Part shown: piece by piece, positions 25,359-32,765 of the stretch
Position numbering within the stretch: position 1 is the stretch's first letter
How the letters are laid out: every line of letters starts with the position of its first letter
Assembly: GCF_900323885.1 (NCBI RefSeq)
Contig: NZ_OOHJ01000018.1
Span: 372,001-436,000, forward strand
Source of the DNA: [Actinomadura] parvosata subsp. kistnae
Lineage (GTDB): Bacteria > Actinomycetota > Actinomycetes > Streptosporangiales > Streptosporangiaceae
Length of the DNA stretch: 64,000 nt
Reading direction: 5' to 3'
Notes under the pieces: generated by a model
Told to the model about the DNA's origin: nothing
The model's input: only the letters and a program-made list of their open reading frames with translations
Databases searched by the model: none
Made by a program: the position numbers and the translations under genes

Positions 25359-26017
25359 CCGTCACCGTCCTGATAGCCGACGACCAGGCGCTGGTACGGG
25401 CCGGGTTCCGTACCCTGCTCGGCCGGGCGCCCGACATCACAGTGGTCGGTGAGGCCGCGACGGGCGACGAGGCGGTGCGTCAGGCCCGGGCGCACCGGCC
25501 GGACGTGGCGCTGATGGACATCCGCATGCCCGGCCTCGACGGCCTGGCCGCCACCGAGCGCATCCTGCGGGAGGTGCCGGGCTGCCGGGTGATCGTCGTG
25601 ACCACGTTCGACACCGACGAGCACGTCTTCGAGGCGCTGCGCCTGGGCGCCAGCGGCTTCCTCACCAAGGACGTGCGCGCCGACGAGCTGCGCGGCGCCG
25701 TCCGTTCCGTCGCGGCGGGCGGGGCGCTGCTGTCGCCGGGCGTCACCCGCCGGGTGATCGAGCAGTTCGCCCACAGGCCCCCGCGCGCGCACGATGCCGA
25801 GGCCCGGCTGTCGGGGCTGACGCCACGCGAGCACGAGATCCTGAAGCTGGTCGCCGCCGGGCACTCGAACGGCGACATCGCCCGCCGCCTGTTCATCAGC
25901 CCGCACACCGTCAAGACGCACGTGACGCACCTGATCAACAAGCTGGGCCTGCGGGACCGGACCCAGCTGGCGATCCTGGCCTACGAGACCGATCTGGTAC
26001 GCCCTTCCGACCGCTGA
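25355..26017 (+). CDS. Response regulator, NarL/LuxR family
   Basis: A 220-aa receiver plus HTH protein. The receiver has the acidic pair in LIADDQALVRAGF, phospho-acceptor Asp in VALMDIRMPGLDG, Thr in VVTTFD and Lys in LTKDV. The C-terminal LuxR-type helix-turn-helix reads LTPREHEILKLVAAGHSNGDIARRLFISPHTVKTHV. Translationally coupled to the kinase by ATGA. Targets are unknown; the neighbouring secreted genes are possible. Confidence 0.96.
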   Translation: MTVTVLIADDQALVRAGFRTLLGRAPDITVVGEAATGDEAVRQARAHRPDVALMDIRMPGLDGLAATERILREVPGCRVIVVTTFDTDEHVFEALRLGASGFLTKDVRADELRGAVRSVAAGGALLSPGVTRRVIEQFAHRPPRAHDAEARLSGLTPREHEILKLVAAGHSNGDIARRLFISPHTVKTHVTHLINKLGLRDRTQLAILAYETDLVRPSDR

Positions 26018-26090
26018 CGACGCATTCAAGCCGCCTGAAAACCCTGCTTAAATAACGCCCGGAATGGCCACATGCGCCATTTATCGAACA

Positions 26091-26118
26091 TTGACAGGTC
26101 TCTTTACACCAGTAATAC
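26091..26118 (+). promoter_or_regulatory. Candidate promoter of the phospholipase A2 gene
   Basis: A perfect -35 hexamer TTGACA and TAATAC after 16 bases, in an unusually AT-rich intergenic patch 70-100 bases upstream of the ATG. The pattern fits a primary-sigma promoter. Confidence 0.5.
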
Positions 26119-26190
26119 TTCTCGACGGTGATCACCCATTAGGCCGAGCACCATCCGGCCCCGGTCACAACCGAAAGGAAGATTACCCGC

Positions 26191-27612
26191 ATGCGCATCC
26201 TGCATGCCGCGATCGCTGTCGCGTTATGTTCGGCGACGGTCGTGAGCGCCCTTTCTCCCGCTACCGCAGAGACATCGGCCGCCCCCACCCAGCCCACCAG
26301 AGCAGTGCAGATCACCGGTCCCGGGCTCTACGTCCCGGCGACCCGTACGTTCCAGTTCGCGGAGCGCAATGGTTTCGCGGGCGCTTTCGACCGCGAATAC
26401 CGGCTCACCAGACAAACGGACGGTGAAATTCAGGCGGCGAAACTGCCGCGGCCCCGTCCCGATCTGTCCGTGCTCGGCCCCGGATGGCGGGCCGACATCC
26501 TCGGCGGCCTGACGAGCCGGCAGCTCGACGCCGACGATTCCGCCGCCCAGGTCGCCGACCTGCATGAGGGCGAGACGATCCGGTACGCGCGGGTGGCGGG
26601 CACGGACCAGAAGACGTACAAGGCGAGCACGGGATCGACCCTGACCGTGGGCGCCGACCAGGCGACCGAGACGATCGTCCTGGGCGCGGACACCACGCTG
26701 GTGCTCACCTGGGAGCGGGTCGGCGGCGACTGGCGCGTGACCACGGTGAGCGCGGGATCGTCCGGCACCTCCAAGGTCACCTACGACGACAAGGGCCGCG
26801 TGACCGCCGTCGCGGACCTCGACACCGGGAGCGGCCCCCAGCGGAGTCTCGCGCTGAGCTACGCGGAGACGACCACGGCCACCGCCGACGGCCTCGGCGA
26901 CTTCGCCGGGCACCTCAAGTCGGTGGAGAGCAAGTCGAAGGACGAGGCCGCCCAGACGGTGGAGACCTATAGCTACGACCGCAAGGGCTATCTGCGCAGC
27001 GTGACGCTGCAGAAGGGCGGAGCCTCCACGGTCTCGACCTACGCCTACGACCAGGCCGGGAACCTGACCCGGCTCAAGTCGCCCGGCTCGGGCACGTGGA
27101 GCCTGGACTTCTCCGGAGCGCGGGAGCCGAGGGCCACCCTCGTGAAGGCGGCCGACACCCCGTCCGCCGGCCTCATGAACTACCCGCCGACCTGCCCCAA
27201 CGCCTCCCAATGGATGTGGTACACGCAGGCGGAGTGCAGGGCCGCGTCCGTCGCCCACTACGGCTGGCGGAGTTCGAGCACCAGGACCACGCCCACCGGC
27301 CACACCGTCATGGGCATCACCTACGACCACTGCTCGTCGCCGACCGGAAACCAGCCGGGCGGGTATGACTTCACCGTCGCCTGCGACATGCACGACTACG
27401 GCTTCGGCGTCATCGGGAACTACTACAAGGGCGCGACCTATCACATGACGCCCGACAAGAAGTCGGCGGTGGACGACGTGTTCTACACCACGCTGCTCGA
27501 CCGCACCTGCGCCGCTTACGGCTCGCCGTTCGGTTGCACGGCGTGGGCCTGGACCTATCGCCAAGGGGTGCGGCTGGGCGATCCCAAGAACGGCGCCGAC
27601 GCCACCAGTTAG
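26191..27612 (+). CDS. Secreted YD-repeat protein with prokaryotic phospholipase A2 domain
   Basis: A 473-aa exported protein. Signal peptide MRILHAAIAVALCSATVVSA with cleavage near ATA|ET. The middle part has RHS/YD-type units (YSYDRKGYLRSVTLQKGG, YAYDQAGNLTRLKSPG). The C-terminal 140 residues match prokaryotic phospholipase A2, with the catalytic His-Asp pair in ACDMHDYGFGVI, DHCSSP and several Cys for disulfides. The family hydrolyses the sn-2 ester of phospholipids outside the cell. AAAGGAAG precedes the ATG. A promoter-like pair lies upstream. The YD repeats may serve as a shell or a surface anchor. Confidence 0.85.
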   Translation: MRILHAAIAVALCSATVVSALSPATAETSAAPTQPTRAVQITGPGLYVPATRTFQFAERNGFAGAFDREYRLTRQTDGEIQAAKLPRPRPDLSVLGPGWRADILGGLTSRQLDADDSAAQVADLHEGETIRYARVAGTDQKTYKASTGSTLTVGADQATETIVLGADTTLVLTWERVGGDWRVTTVSAGSSGTSKVTYDDKGRVTAVADLDTGSGPQRSLALSYAETTTATADGLGDFAGHLKSVESKSKDEAAQTVETYSYDRKGYLRSVTLQKGGASTVSTYAYDQAGNLTRLKSPGSGTWSLDFSGAREPRATLVKAADTPSAGLMNYPPTCPNASQWMWYTQAECRAASVAHYGWRSSSTRTTPTGHTVMGITYDHCSSPTGNQPGGYDFTVACDMHDYGFGVIGNYYKGATYHMTPDKKSAVDDVFYTTLLDRTCAAYGSPFGCTAWAWTYRQGVRLGDPKNGADATS

Positions 27613-27633
27613 TCCGACGACACGGGAGGGGAA

Positions 27634-27894
27634 TTGAGAGGGAGGGCAGTGGCCACCTGGATAGCGGGGAGTTACGCGGCGCTGGTCGTGCTCCTCGGGC
27701 TCGCCGGGTGGCTGGCGTCGCGGAGCGGCGTGCCGGACGTCTTCGTCATGGCGCAGACCGTGATGACCCTCCCGCTCAGTTATCTCGTCTCCCTGACCAG
27801 CCTGAGCGGGATCGCCTGGATGCTGGCCATCGACGTGGCGGGCCTGGTTCAGGCGGGCGTGCTGTGGGTGATCCTCGGCGGCCTCAGGGCGTGA
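27634..27894 (+). CDS. Small membrane protein, hypothetical
   Basis: About 86 aa with three hydrophobic stretches (IAGSYAALVVLLGLAGWLA, MTLPLSYLVSLTSL and IAWMLAIDVAGLVQAGVLWVIL). It is reminiscent of short actinobacterial SCO4225-type membrane proteins, though this is uncertain. Possible starts are TTG at 27634 (GGGAGGGG just upstream) and GTG at 27649 (GGGAGGG just upstream). The 3' end overlaps the convergent LysR gene by 11 bases. Confidence 0.6.
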   Translation: MRGRAVATWIAGSYAALVVLLGLAGWLASRSGVPDVFVMAQTVMTLPLSYLVSLTSLSGIAWMLAIDVAGLVQAGVLWVILGGLRA

Positions 27895-28792
27895 CCGCGC
27901 GTCCGACGACGCCCGATCCCGCCGAGGCCGCCGACCCCACCGACCCCGCCGAGGCCGCCGACGCTGCCGACGTCGAGCGCGTCACGGCGACCTCGGCGGC
28001 GGTGCGGACGAGCGCGGCGAGCGCGCGGTCGCGGCGCCCCTCGCGCCAGACGGCGAGCAGCGTCGTCCGGCGGCCGTCGAGGGGCACGGCGGCCAGGCCG
28101 CGGCCGAGGTGCCGGGCGACCGACTCGGGCAGCACGGCGACCATGCGGCCGAGCGCGATCAGCTCGGCTACCTGACCGGTGTCGCTGATGACCGGCCCGG
28201 TGCCCGGCCACCGTGCCGTCCAGCGTGGGAAGGTCTCGCCGGCCAGGTCGGCCGGGCGGAGCGCGGCCCGCCCGGCGAGCCGGTGGGTGCGCGGCAGCAC
28301 CACCATCTCGCGCTCGGTCAGCAGCTCCTCGGTGGCGAGGCCGGTCAGGTCGTCCTGGGGCAGGCGCAGCAGCGCGAGGTCGGCCGTCCCGCCGCGCAGC
28401 AGGGCCTGCTCCTCGCCGATGCCGCAGATGAGCACCTCGACCTCGACCGCGTCGGGGTGCGCGGCGAACCGGTCGAGGAGCGGCCCGAGCAGTCCGGCGT
28501 CGCCGCCCGGTTTCGTGACCACCGTGAGCGCCCGCCCGGCGCGCTGGGCCAGGCGTTCGGCCGCCGCCAGGCCGTCGAGTGCCTTGCGGCCCTCCTTGAG
28601 CAGGACCTCGCCGGCACGGGTGAGCGACACGTGGCGGCTGGTGCGCTCCAGCAACCGCACGCCGAGCCGGCGCTCCAGGCGCTGGATCGCCCGGGACAGC
28701 GGCGGCTGGGCGATGCCGAGCCGGTCGGCGGCCCGGGTGAAGTTGCGTTCCTCGGCGACCGCGACGAAGTAGGCCAGCTTCCGCGAATCCAT
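27884..28792 (-). CDS. LysR-family transcriptional regulator
   Basis: A 302-aa regulator. N-terminal winged helix starts MDSRKLAYFVAVAEERNFTRAADRLGIAQPPLSRAIQRLERRLGV, a typical LysR HTH. The substrate-binding half follows (TVVTKPGGDAGLLGPLLDRF). The tail ends in an Ala/Ser/Gly repeat (TSAASAASAGSVGSAASAG). It is divergent from the short-chain dehydrogenase gene, the classical arrangement for LysR control of the neighbour. The ATG lies within a T-N11-A motif, so the message may be almost leaderless. Confidence 0.93.
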   Translation of the reverse strand: MDSRKLAYFVAVAEERNFTRAADRLGIAQPPLSRAIQRLERRLGVRLLERTSRHVSLTRAGEVLLKEGRKALDGLAAAERLAQRAGRALTVVTKPGGDAGLLGPLLDRFAAHPDAVEVEVLICGIGEEQALLRGGTADLALLRLPQDDLTGLATEELLTEREMVVLPRTHRLAGRAALRPADLAGETFPRWTARWPGTGPVISDTGQVAELIALGRMVAVLPESVARHLGRGLAAVPLDGRRTTLLAVWREGRRDRALAALVRTAAEVAVTRSTSAASAASAGSVGSAASAGSGVVGRAVTP

Positions 28793-28805
28793 ACCTTCAG
28801 GGTAT
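28791..28805. promoter_or_regulatory. T-N11-A type inverted repeat between LysR and SDR genes
   Basis: ATACC-TTCAG-GGTAT is an inverted repeat with the T-N11-A spacing of LysR operators. It overlaps the regulator start codon and lies about 60 bases before the dehydrogenase ATG. Confidence 0.45.
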
Positions 28806-28862
28806 GGGTGCGAGGCTCCATCGGTGTTGGGGCCGCCGGCCGCCGGCTGGTGAGCTGTCCGC

Positions 28863-29603
28863 ATGACAGGAACGAGGAGCATCGCCCTGGTCACCGGGGC
28901 CAACAGGGGAATCGGCGAGGCCGTCGCGGCGGGGCTGGCCGGGCTCGGCATGACGGTGTTCGCCGGCGCCCGCGACGCCCGGCGGGGGGCGGCGGCGGTC
29001 GAGCGGCTGCGTGCCGCCGGGGGCGACGTGCACGGAATCGCCCTGGACGTCACCGACGCCGGCACCGTCGCGGCGGCGGCCGAGGAGGTCGCGGCCCGGC
29101 ACGGCCGGCTGGACGTCCTGGTCAACAACGCCGGGATCCTCGGCGACGAGCGGCAGGTCCCCGGCACCGGCGGCGACGTGCTCGCCGAGGTGCGGCGGGT
29201 GTTCGAGGCGAACGTCTTCGGCGTGATCGCGGTGACCGAGGCGATGCTGCCGCTGCTGCTGCGCTCGCCGGCCGGGCGGGTGGTGAACCTGTCCGGGCGC
29301 GGCGGCTCGCTCACCGCCATGGCCGCACAAGACGGCGACCTCGCGGGCCTGCCGCCGCTGCTGGGGTACCCGCCGAGCAAGGCCGCGCTCAACGCCGTCA
29401 CCCTCCAGTACGCCAAGCGGCTGCGCGAGCACGGGATCCTGGTCAACGCGGTCTGCCCGGGGCTCACCGCGACCGAGGGGAACGGGTTCGCCGGCGACCG
29501 TACCCCGGAGCAGGGGGCCGCGATCGCCGTGCGGATGGCGACGCTCGGCCCGGACGGCCCGACCGGCACGTTCGTCGACGAACACGGGCCCCTCCCCTGG
29601 TGA
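28863..29603 (+). CDS. Short-chain dehydrogenase/reductase
   Basis: NAD(P)-dependent oxidoreductase of 246 aa with a Rossmann fold: TGANRGIGEAVA cofactor motif, LDVLVNNAGI, VVNLSGRGG region and catalytic YPPSK, then NAVCPGLTATEG. The substrate cannot be deduced. It is divergent from the LysR gene and probably controlled by it. Confidence 0.92.
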   Translation: MTGTRSIALVTGANRGIGEAVAAGLAGLGMTVFAGARDARRGAAAVERLRAAGGDVHGIALDVTDAGTVAAAAEEVAARHGRLDVLVNNAGILGDERQVPGTGGDVLAEVRRVFEANVFGVIAVTEAMLPLLLRSPAGRVVNLSGRGGSLTAMAAQDGDLAGLPPLLGYPPSKAALNAVTLQYAKRLREHGILVNAVCPGLTATEGNGFAGDRTPEQGAAIAVRMATLGPDGPTGTFVDEHGPLPW

Positions 29604-29671
29604 TTGGCGGTCAGGCGGGCACGACGGTCCGGAGGAGGCGCCGGATCCGGTCGAGGTCGACGTCGGCGGTC

Positions 29672-29868
29672 GAGGTGCTCGGCGGCGACGACCTCTCCTA
29701 CCGCGCGGCATCGCGGCGGTCCTGACCGACGTGCTCGGCAGGTCCGTCCGGTACGAGCCCGGCGAGCGCGGCGTCAACAACGCCCTGCCGCGCACCGCCG
29801 CCCGCACCACGCCCACCACGTTCCGCGCGTTCGCCGAAGAGAGCATCAAGCCGGCACTGGCCGGCTGA
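29672..29868 (+). pseudogene. C-terminal remnant of an NmrA-like NAD(P)-binding protein
   Basis: EVLGGDDLSYR is followed by a one-base shift to IAAVLTDVLGRSVRYEPG, then PTTFRAFAEESIKPALAG and a stop. Together these match the C-terminal end of NmrA/SDR-like proteins, where the dehydrogenase-type core should precede. The N-terminal two thirds are missing and the shift near 29704 breaks the rest, so it is a decayed fragment. Confidence 0.6.
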
Positions 29869-29886
29869 GCCGCACCCCGGGCGCGG

Positions 29887-30522
29887 TCAGCGGAGCTGGG
29901 CGGCGAGCCCGTCGAGGAGGACGCCGAGCTGCCGGTCGAACCGGCGATCGCCGTCGTCGCGCAGGTGCCCGGCGGCCTTGACCAGGTCGGCGCCCTCGCC
30001 GAGCCACGCGTCGCGCCCGGCCAGCGAGTAACGGGCCGGGTCGGCGCCCGCGGACTGCCTGCGCTCCTGCTCCTCGATCACGAACCCGACCACGAACGCG
30101 CCGACCAGGTCGATGGCGTCGTCGGCCGCGCCCAGGGAGAACCCGGCCGCGGTCAGGCGCCCGAGCCAGTGCTCCTTCGCCCGCACCACCTCGGCGTCGG
30201 AGAAGCGCGTGCCGCTGAAGATGCGCGCGCCGTCGCGGTAGAGCAGGTATTCCGAGCGCAGGACGCGGGCGTAGGCGGCCAGGTCGGCACGCCAGCCCGC
30301 GCCGAGGTCGATCTTCTCCAGGGCCTCGATGACCCGCCGCATGACGGACGTGCTCATCTCGTCCAGCAGTTCCTGCTTGTTGCGGACGTGCCAGTAGAGC
30401 GCGGGGGCTCCCACGCCGAGCCGGGAGGCGAGCGCGCGGACGGTCAGGGCGTCCATGCCCTTCTCGTTGAGCAGCTCGAACGCCGCCGCCACGATCCGCT
30501 CCCGCGTGATGCCCTTCGCCAC
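29887..30522 (-). CDS. TetR-family transcriptional repressor
   Basis: A 211-aa regulator. HTH: ITRERIVAAAFELLNEKGMDALTVRALASRLGVGAPALYWHVRNKQELLDEM, with the LYWH pattern of the tetracycline-repressor class. The C-terminal ligand domain resembles TetR class C-terminal regions. GTG start at 30522. Divergent from the quinone-oxidoreductase/flavin-monooxygenase pair, with two copies of a 13-bp palindrome in between, so it very probably represses both directions. The ligand may be the substrate of those enzymes. Confidence 0.93.
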   Translation of the reverse strand: MAKGITRERIVAAAFELLNEKGMDALTVRALASRLGVGAPALYWHVRNKQELLDEMSTSVMRRVIEALEKIDLGAGWRADLAAYARVLRSEYLLYRDGARIFSGTRFSDAEVVRAKEHWLGRLTAAGFSLGAADDAIDLVGAFVVGFVIEEQERRQSAGADPARYSLAGRDAWLGEGADLVKAAGHLRDDGDRRFDRQLGVLLDGLAAQLR

Positions 30523-30532
30523 GGTTGACAGC

Positions 30533-30545
30533 TTAACAAAGTTCA
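30533..30545. promoter_or_regulatory. TetR operator copy 1
   Basis: TTAACAAAGTTCA matches the perfect second copy (TGAACTAAGTTCA) at 11 of 13 positions. It lies 11 bases upstream of the repressor start. Confidence 0.6.
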
Positions 30546-30568
30546 GGCACGGTGGGTGACGTCGGAAT

Positions 30569-30581
30569 TGAACTAAGTTCA
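30569..30581. promoter_or_regulatory. TetR operator copy 2
   Basis: TGAACTAAGTTCA is a perfect palindrome around a central A, 36 bases from the first copy and directly before the AGGAG of the oxidoreductase gene. Occupancy here would block its promoter or translation start region. Confidence 0.65.
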
Positions 30582-30591
30582 GGAGCGTGTC

Positions 30592-31539
30592 ATGCGTGCC
30601 GCAGTCGTCACCACCCCCGAATCGGCGCCCGTCTGCGCCGACTTCCCCGACCCGGAGCAGCAGCCGGGCAAGGCGCCGCTGAGGCTGGTCGGCGCCGGCC
30701 TCCACCACGTCGTCCGCGGGCTGGCCGCCGGCCGCCACTACGGCAGCGGCACGACCTACCCCCTCGTGCCCGGCGTCGACGCCGTCGCCAGGACCGACGA
30801 TGGGCGGCTGGTCTACACGGGCCTCGCCCGCGCGCCGTGGGGCACGATGGCCGAGTGGCTGGTCACCCCGTTCGAGGTGGAGGTGCCCGCCGGGGCAGAC
30901 CCGCTCGCCGTCGCCGCCGGCATGAACCCCGCCACGGCGGGCTGGATCCCGCTGGTCGAGCACCAGAAGGAGACGGGCGGGCTCGGCACCGTCCTCGTGC
31001 TGGGGGCGACCGGCATGTCGGGCAGCCTCGCCGTACGGGCGGCGCTGTCCCTCGGCGCGCAGCACGTCATCGCGGCCGGGCGCGACCACGAGGCGCTGGA
31101 CCGGCTGCGCGGCCTCGGCGCCGTCACCGTTCCGCTCACGGCACCCGACGCCGGAGCGGCCGCCCTCACCGCCGCCGTCGCCGAGGCGCCGCCCACGCTC
31201 GTGCTCGACTTCGTGTGGGGCCCCGTCGCCGAGGCCGCCTTCGCCGCGCTGAGCAGGACCGGCAGGTCGGCGCTCGACTACGTGCAGATCGGCTCGCTCG
31301 CCGGCGGTGCGGCAGCGCTGCCCGCGTCCCTGCTGCGCAGCCGGCCGATCCGGATCGGCGGCAGCGGCGCCGGCTCGGTCTCGAAGGCCGCGATGATCGC
31401 CGCGTTCCCCGAGGTCATCGCCCGGTTCGCCGACGGCACCTTCGACGCCCCGTACACCGCCTTCCCGCTCAGCCGCGTCGGCGAGGCGTGGGCGCACCAG
31501 GGGCCCACCCGCGCGGTCGTCGTCCCCGACCGAGCTTGA
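30592..31539 (+). CDS. Zinc-independent medium-chain dehydrogenase, quinone-oxidoreductase-like
   Basis: A 315-aa NADPH-type oxidoreductase of the MDR superfamily. It has an N-terminal GroES-like part (LVPGVDAVART, MAEWLV) and a Rossmann domain with VLVLGATGMSGSLAVRAA and VIAAGRDHEALDRL. No structural-zinc Cys set is present. AGGAG precedes the ATG. First gene of a likely two-gene unit with the flavin monooxygenase, under the divergent TetR repressor. Confidence 0.85.
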   Translation: MRAAVVTTPESAPVCADFPDPEQQPGKAPLRLVGAGLHHVVRGLAAGRHYGSGTTYPLVPGVDAVARTDDGRLVYTGLARAPWGTMAEWLVTPFEVEVPAGADPLAVAAGMNPATAGWIPLVEHQKETGGLGTVLVLGATGMSGSLAVRAALSLGAQHVIAAGRDHEALDRLRGLGAVTVPLTAPDAGAAALTAAVAEAPPTLVLDFVWGPVAEAAFAALSRTGRSALDYVQIGSLAGGAAALPASLLRSRPIRIGGSGAGSVSKAAMIAAFPEVIARFADGTFDAPYTAFPLSRVGEAWAHQGPTRAVVVPDRA

Positions 31540-31553
31540 GGAGAAGCGACACC

Positions 31554-32744
31554 ATGGAGAGACGCGCACTGGTCGTCGGGCTCGGGATCGCCGGCATGGC
31601 CGCGGCGATCGGGCTACGGCAGGCCGGCTGGCAGCCCGTCATCGTCGAACGAGCCCCCGTCCGCCGCCGAGGCGGCTACTTCATCGGCCTCATGCCGGAG
31701 GGCCGGCGGGCCGCCGCCGACCTCGGCATCGCCGCCCACCTGCACACCCGCAACCCGCCGGACGGCGGGAAGGCGTACTCGCTGACCCGGCGCGGCACCC
31801 GCGAGCCCGGCCTGGGGTTCCTGCACCAGCCGGGCGCTCCCGCCGCGGTCGTCCGCGGCGACATCGAGGCCGCGCTCTGGGAGGGCGTCCAGGGGGACGG
31901 GACGGACAAGCCCATCCCGGTACGGTTCGCCACGAAACCCGTCGAGATCGACGACACCGGCGCCAGGGCCCGCGTGCTGCTCGAGGAGACCGGCGCCGCC
32001 ACGTGGCACCGCGAGAGCTTCGACCTGGTCGTCGGCGCCGACGGGATGCGGTCGGGCGTGCGCCGCATGGTCTTCGGCCCGCACGAGGACCACATGACCG
32101 AGTGGAACGCGATGATCTGCGTGTTCCAGCTGGAGGAGCAGGTGCCGTCCTTCGCGGCGGCCGACAGCGTCATCAGCGCCCGCGCGGGCCGTGGGGCGTG
32201 GGTGTTCGGGTTCGCCGACCGGCCGCCGACCGCCCTGCTGACCTACCGCACCGACGACGTCGAAGGGCAGTTCACCGGGTCGAGGATCGAGCGGCTGCGC
32301 ACCGCGTTCTCCGACATGGACGACCCCGTGGTGCGGCACGCCCTGAACGCGCTGGAGCAGGCGCCGGACTTCCTGTTCGACTCGGTGCACCAGGTGAAGA
32401 TGCCCCGGTGGAGCAGGGGAAGGGTGGTGCTGGTGGGCGACGCGGCCTGGTGCCTGAACCTGTACTCGGGGATGGGGGCCACCTTCGCCCTGCGGGGCGG
32501 GGCCGAGCTCGGGCGGGCCCTGCGGGAGAGCCCCGGCGACCTCGGCGCCGCGCTGGCCGCCTGGGAGTCCCGGCTGCGCCCGTCCATCACCCGGCACCAG
32601 CGCCTCGCCCGGTTGAAGCGGCAGCTGTTCGTGCCGTCCAACCGCCCCGCCGAGGCCGTCCGCTCGGTGGTCGTGCGCCTCGCGTGCGCGGCCCGGGAAC
32701 GCCGGCTCGCCAGGGCCCGCGCCGCCGCGAAGGAAGGTCCGTGA
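31554..32744 (+). CDS. FAD-dependent monooxygenase (TetX/aromatic hydroxylase type)
   Basis: A 396-aa class A flavoprotein hydroxylase: Rossmann motif VVGLGIAGMAAAIGLRQAG, DG motif VVGADGMRSGVR, and second FAD motif VVLVGDAAWCLNLYSGMGATFAL. Such enzymes hydroxylate aromatic or polyketide compounds, including antibiotics. Gap of 14 bases after the oxidoreductase gene with a GAGGAG RBS. With the TetR repressor upstream this looks like a xenobiotic or antibiotic detoxification unit (inference). Confidence 0.9.
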   Translation: MERRALVVGLGIAGMAAAIGLRQAGWQPVIVERAPVRRRGGYFIGLMPEGRRAAADLGIAAHLHTRNPPDGGKAYSLTRRGTREPGLGFLHQPGAPAAVVRGDIEAALWEGVQGDGTDKPIPVRFATKPVEIDDTGARARVLLEETGAATWHRESFDLVVGADGMRSGVRRMVFGPHEDHMTEWNAMICVFQLEEQVPSFAAADSVISARAGRGAWVFGFADRPPTALLTYRTDDVEGQFTGSRIERLRTAFSDMDDPVVRHALNALEQAPDFLFDSVHQVKMPRWSRGRVVLVGDAAWCLNLYSGMGATFALRGGAELGRALRESPGDLGAALAAWESRLRPSITRHQRLARLKRQLFVPSNRPAEAVRSVVVRLACAARERRLARARAAAKEGP

Positions 32745-32765
32745 CGGCGCGCCCCGCCCATCTGC

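Noticed and set aside
30525..30530. TTGACA as the -35 of the quinone reductase promoter
   Set aside because: No -10-like hexamer at suitable distance; it falls just outside the TetR start and the first operator copy.
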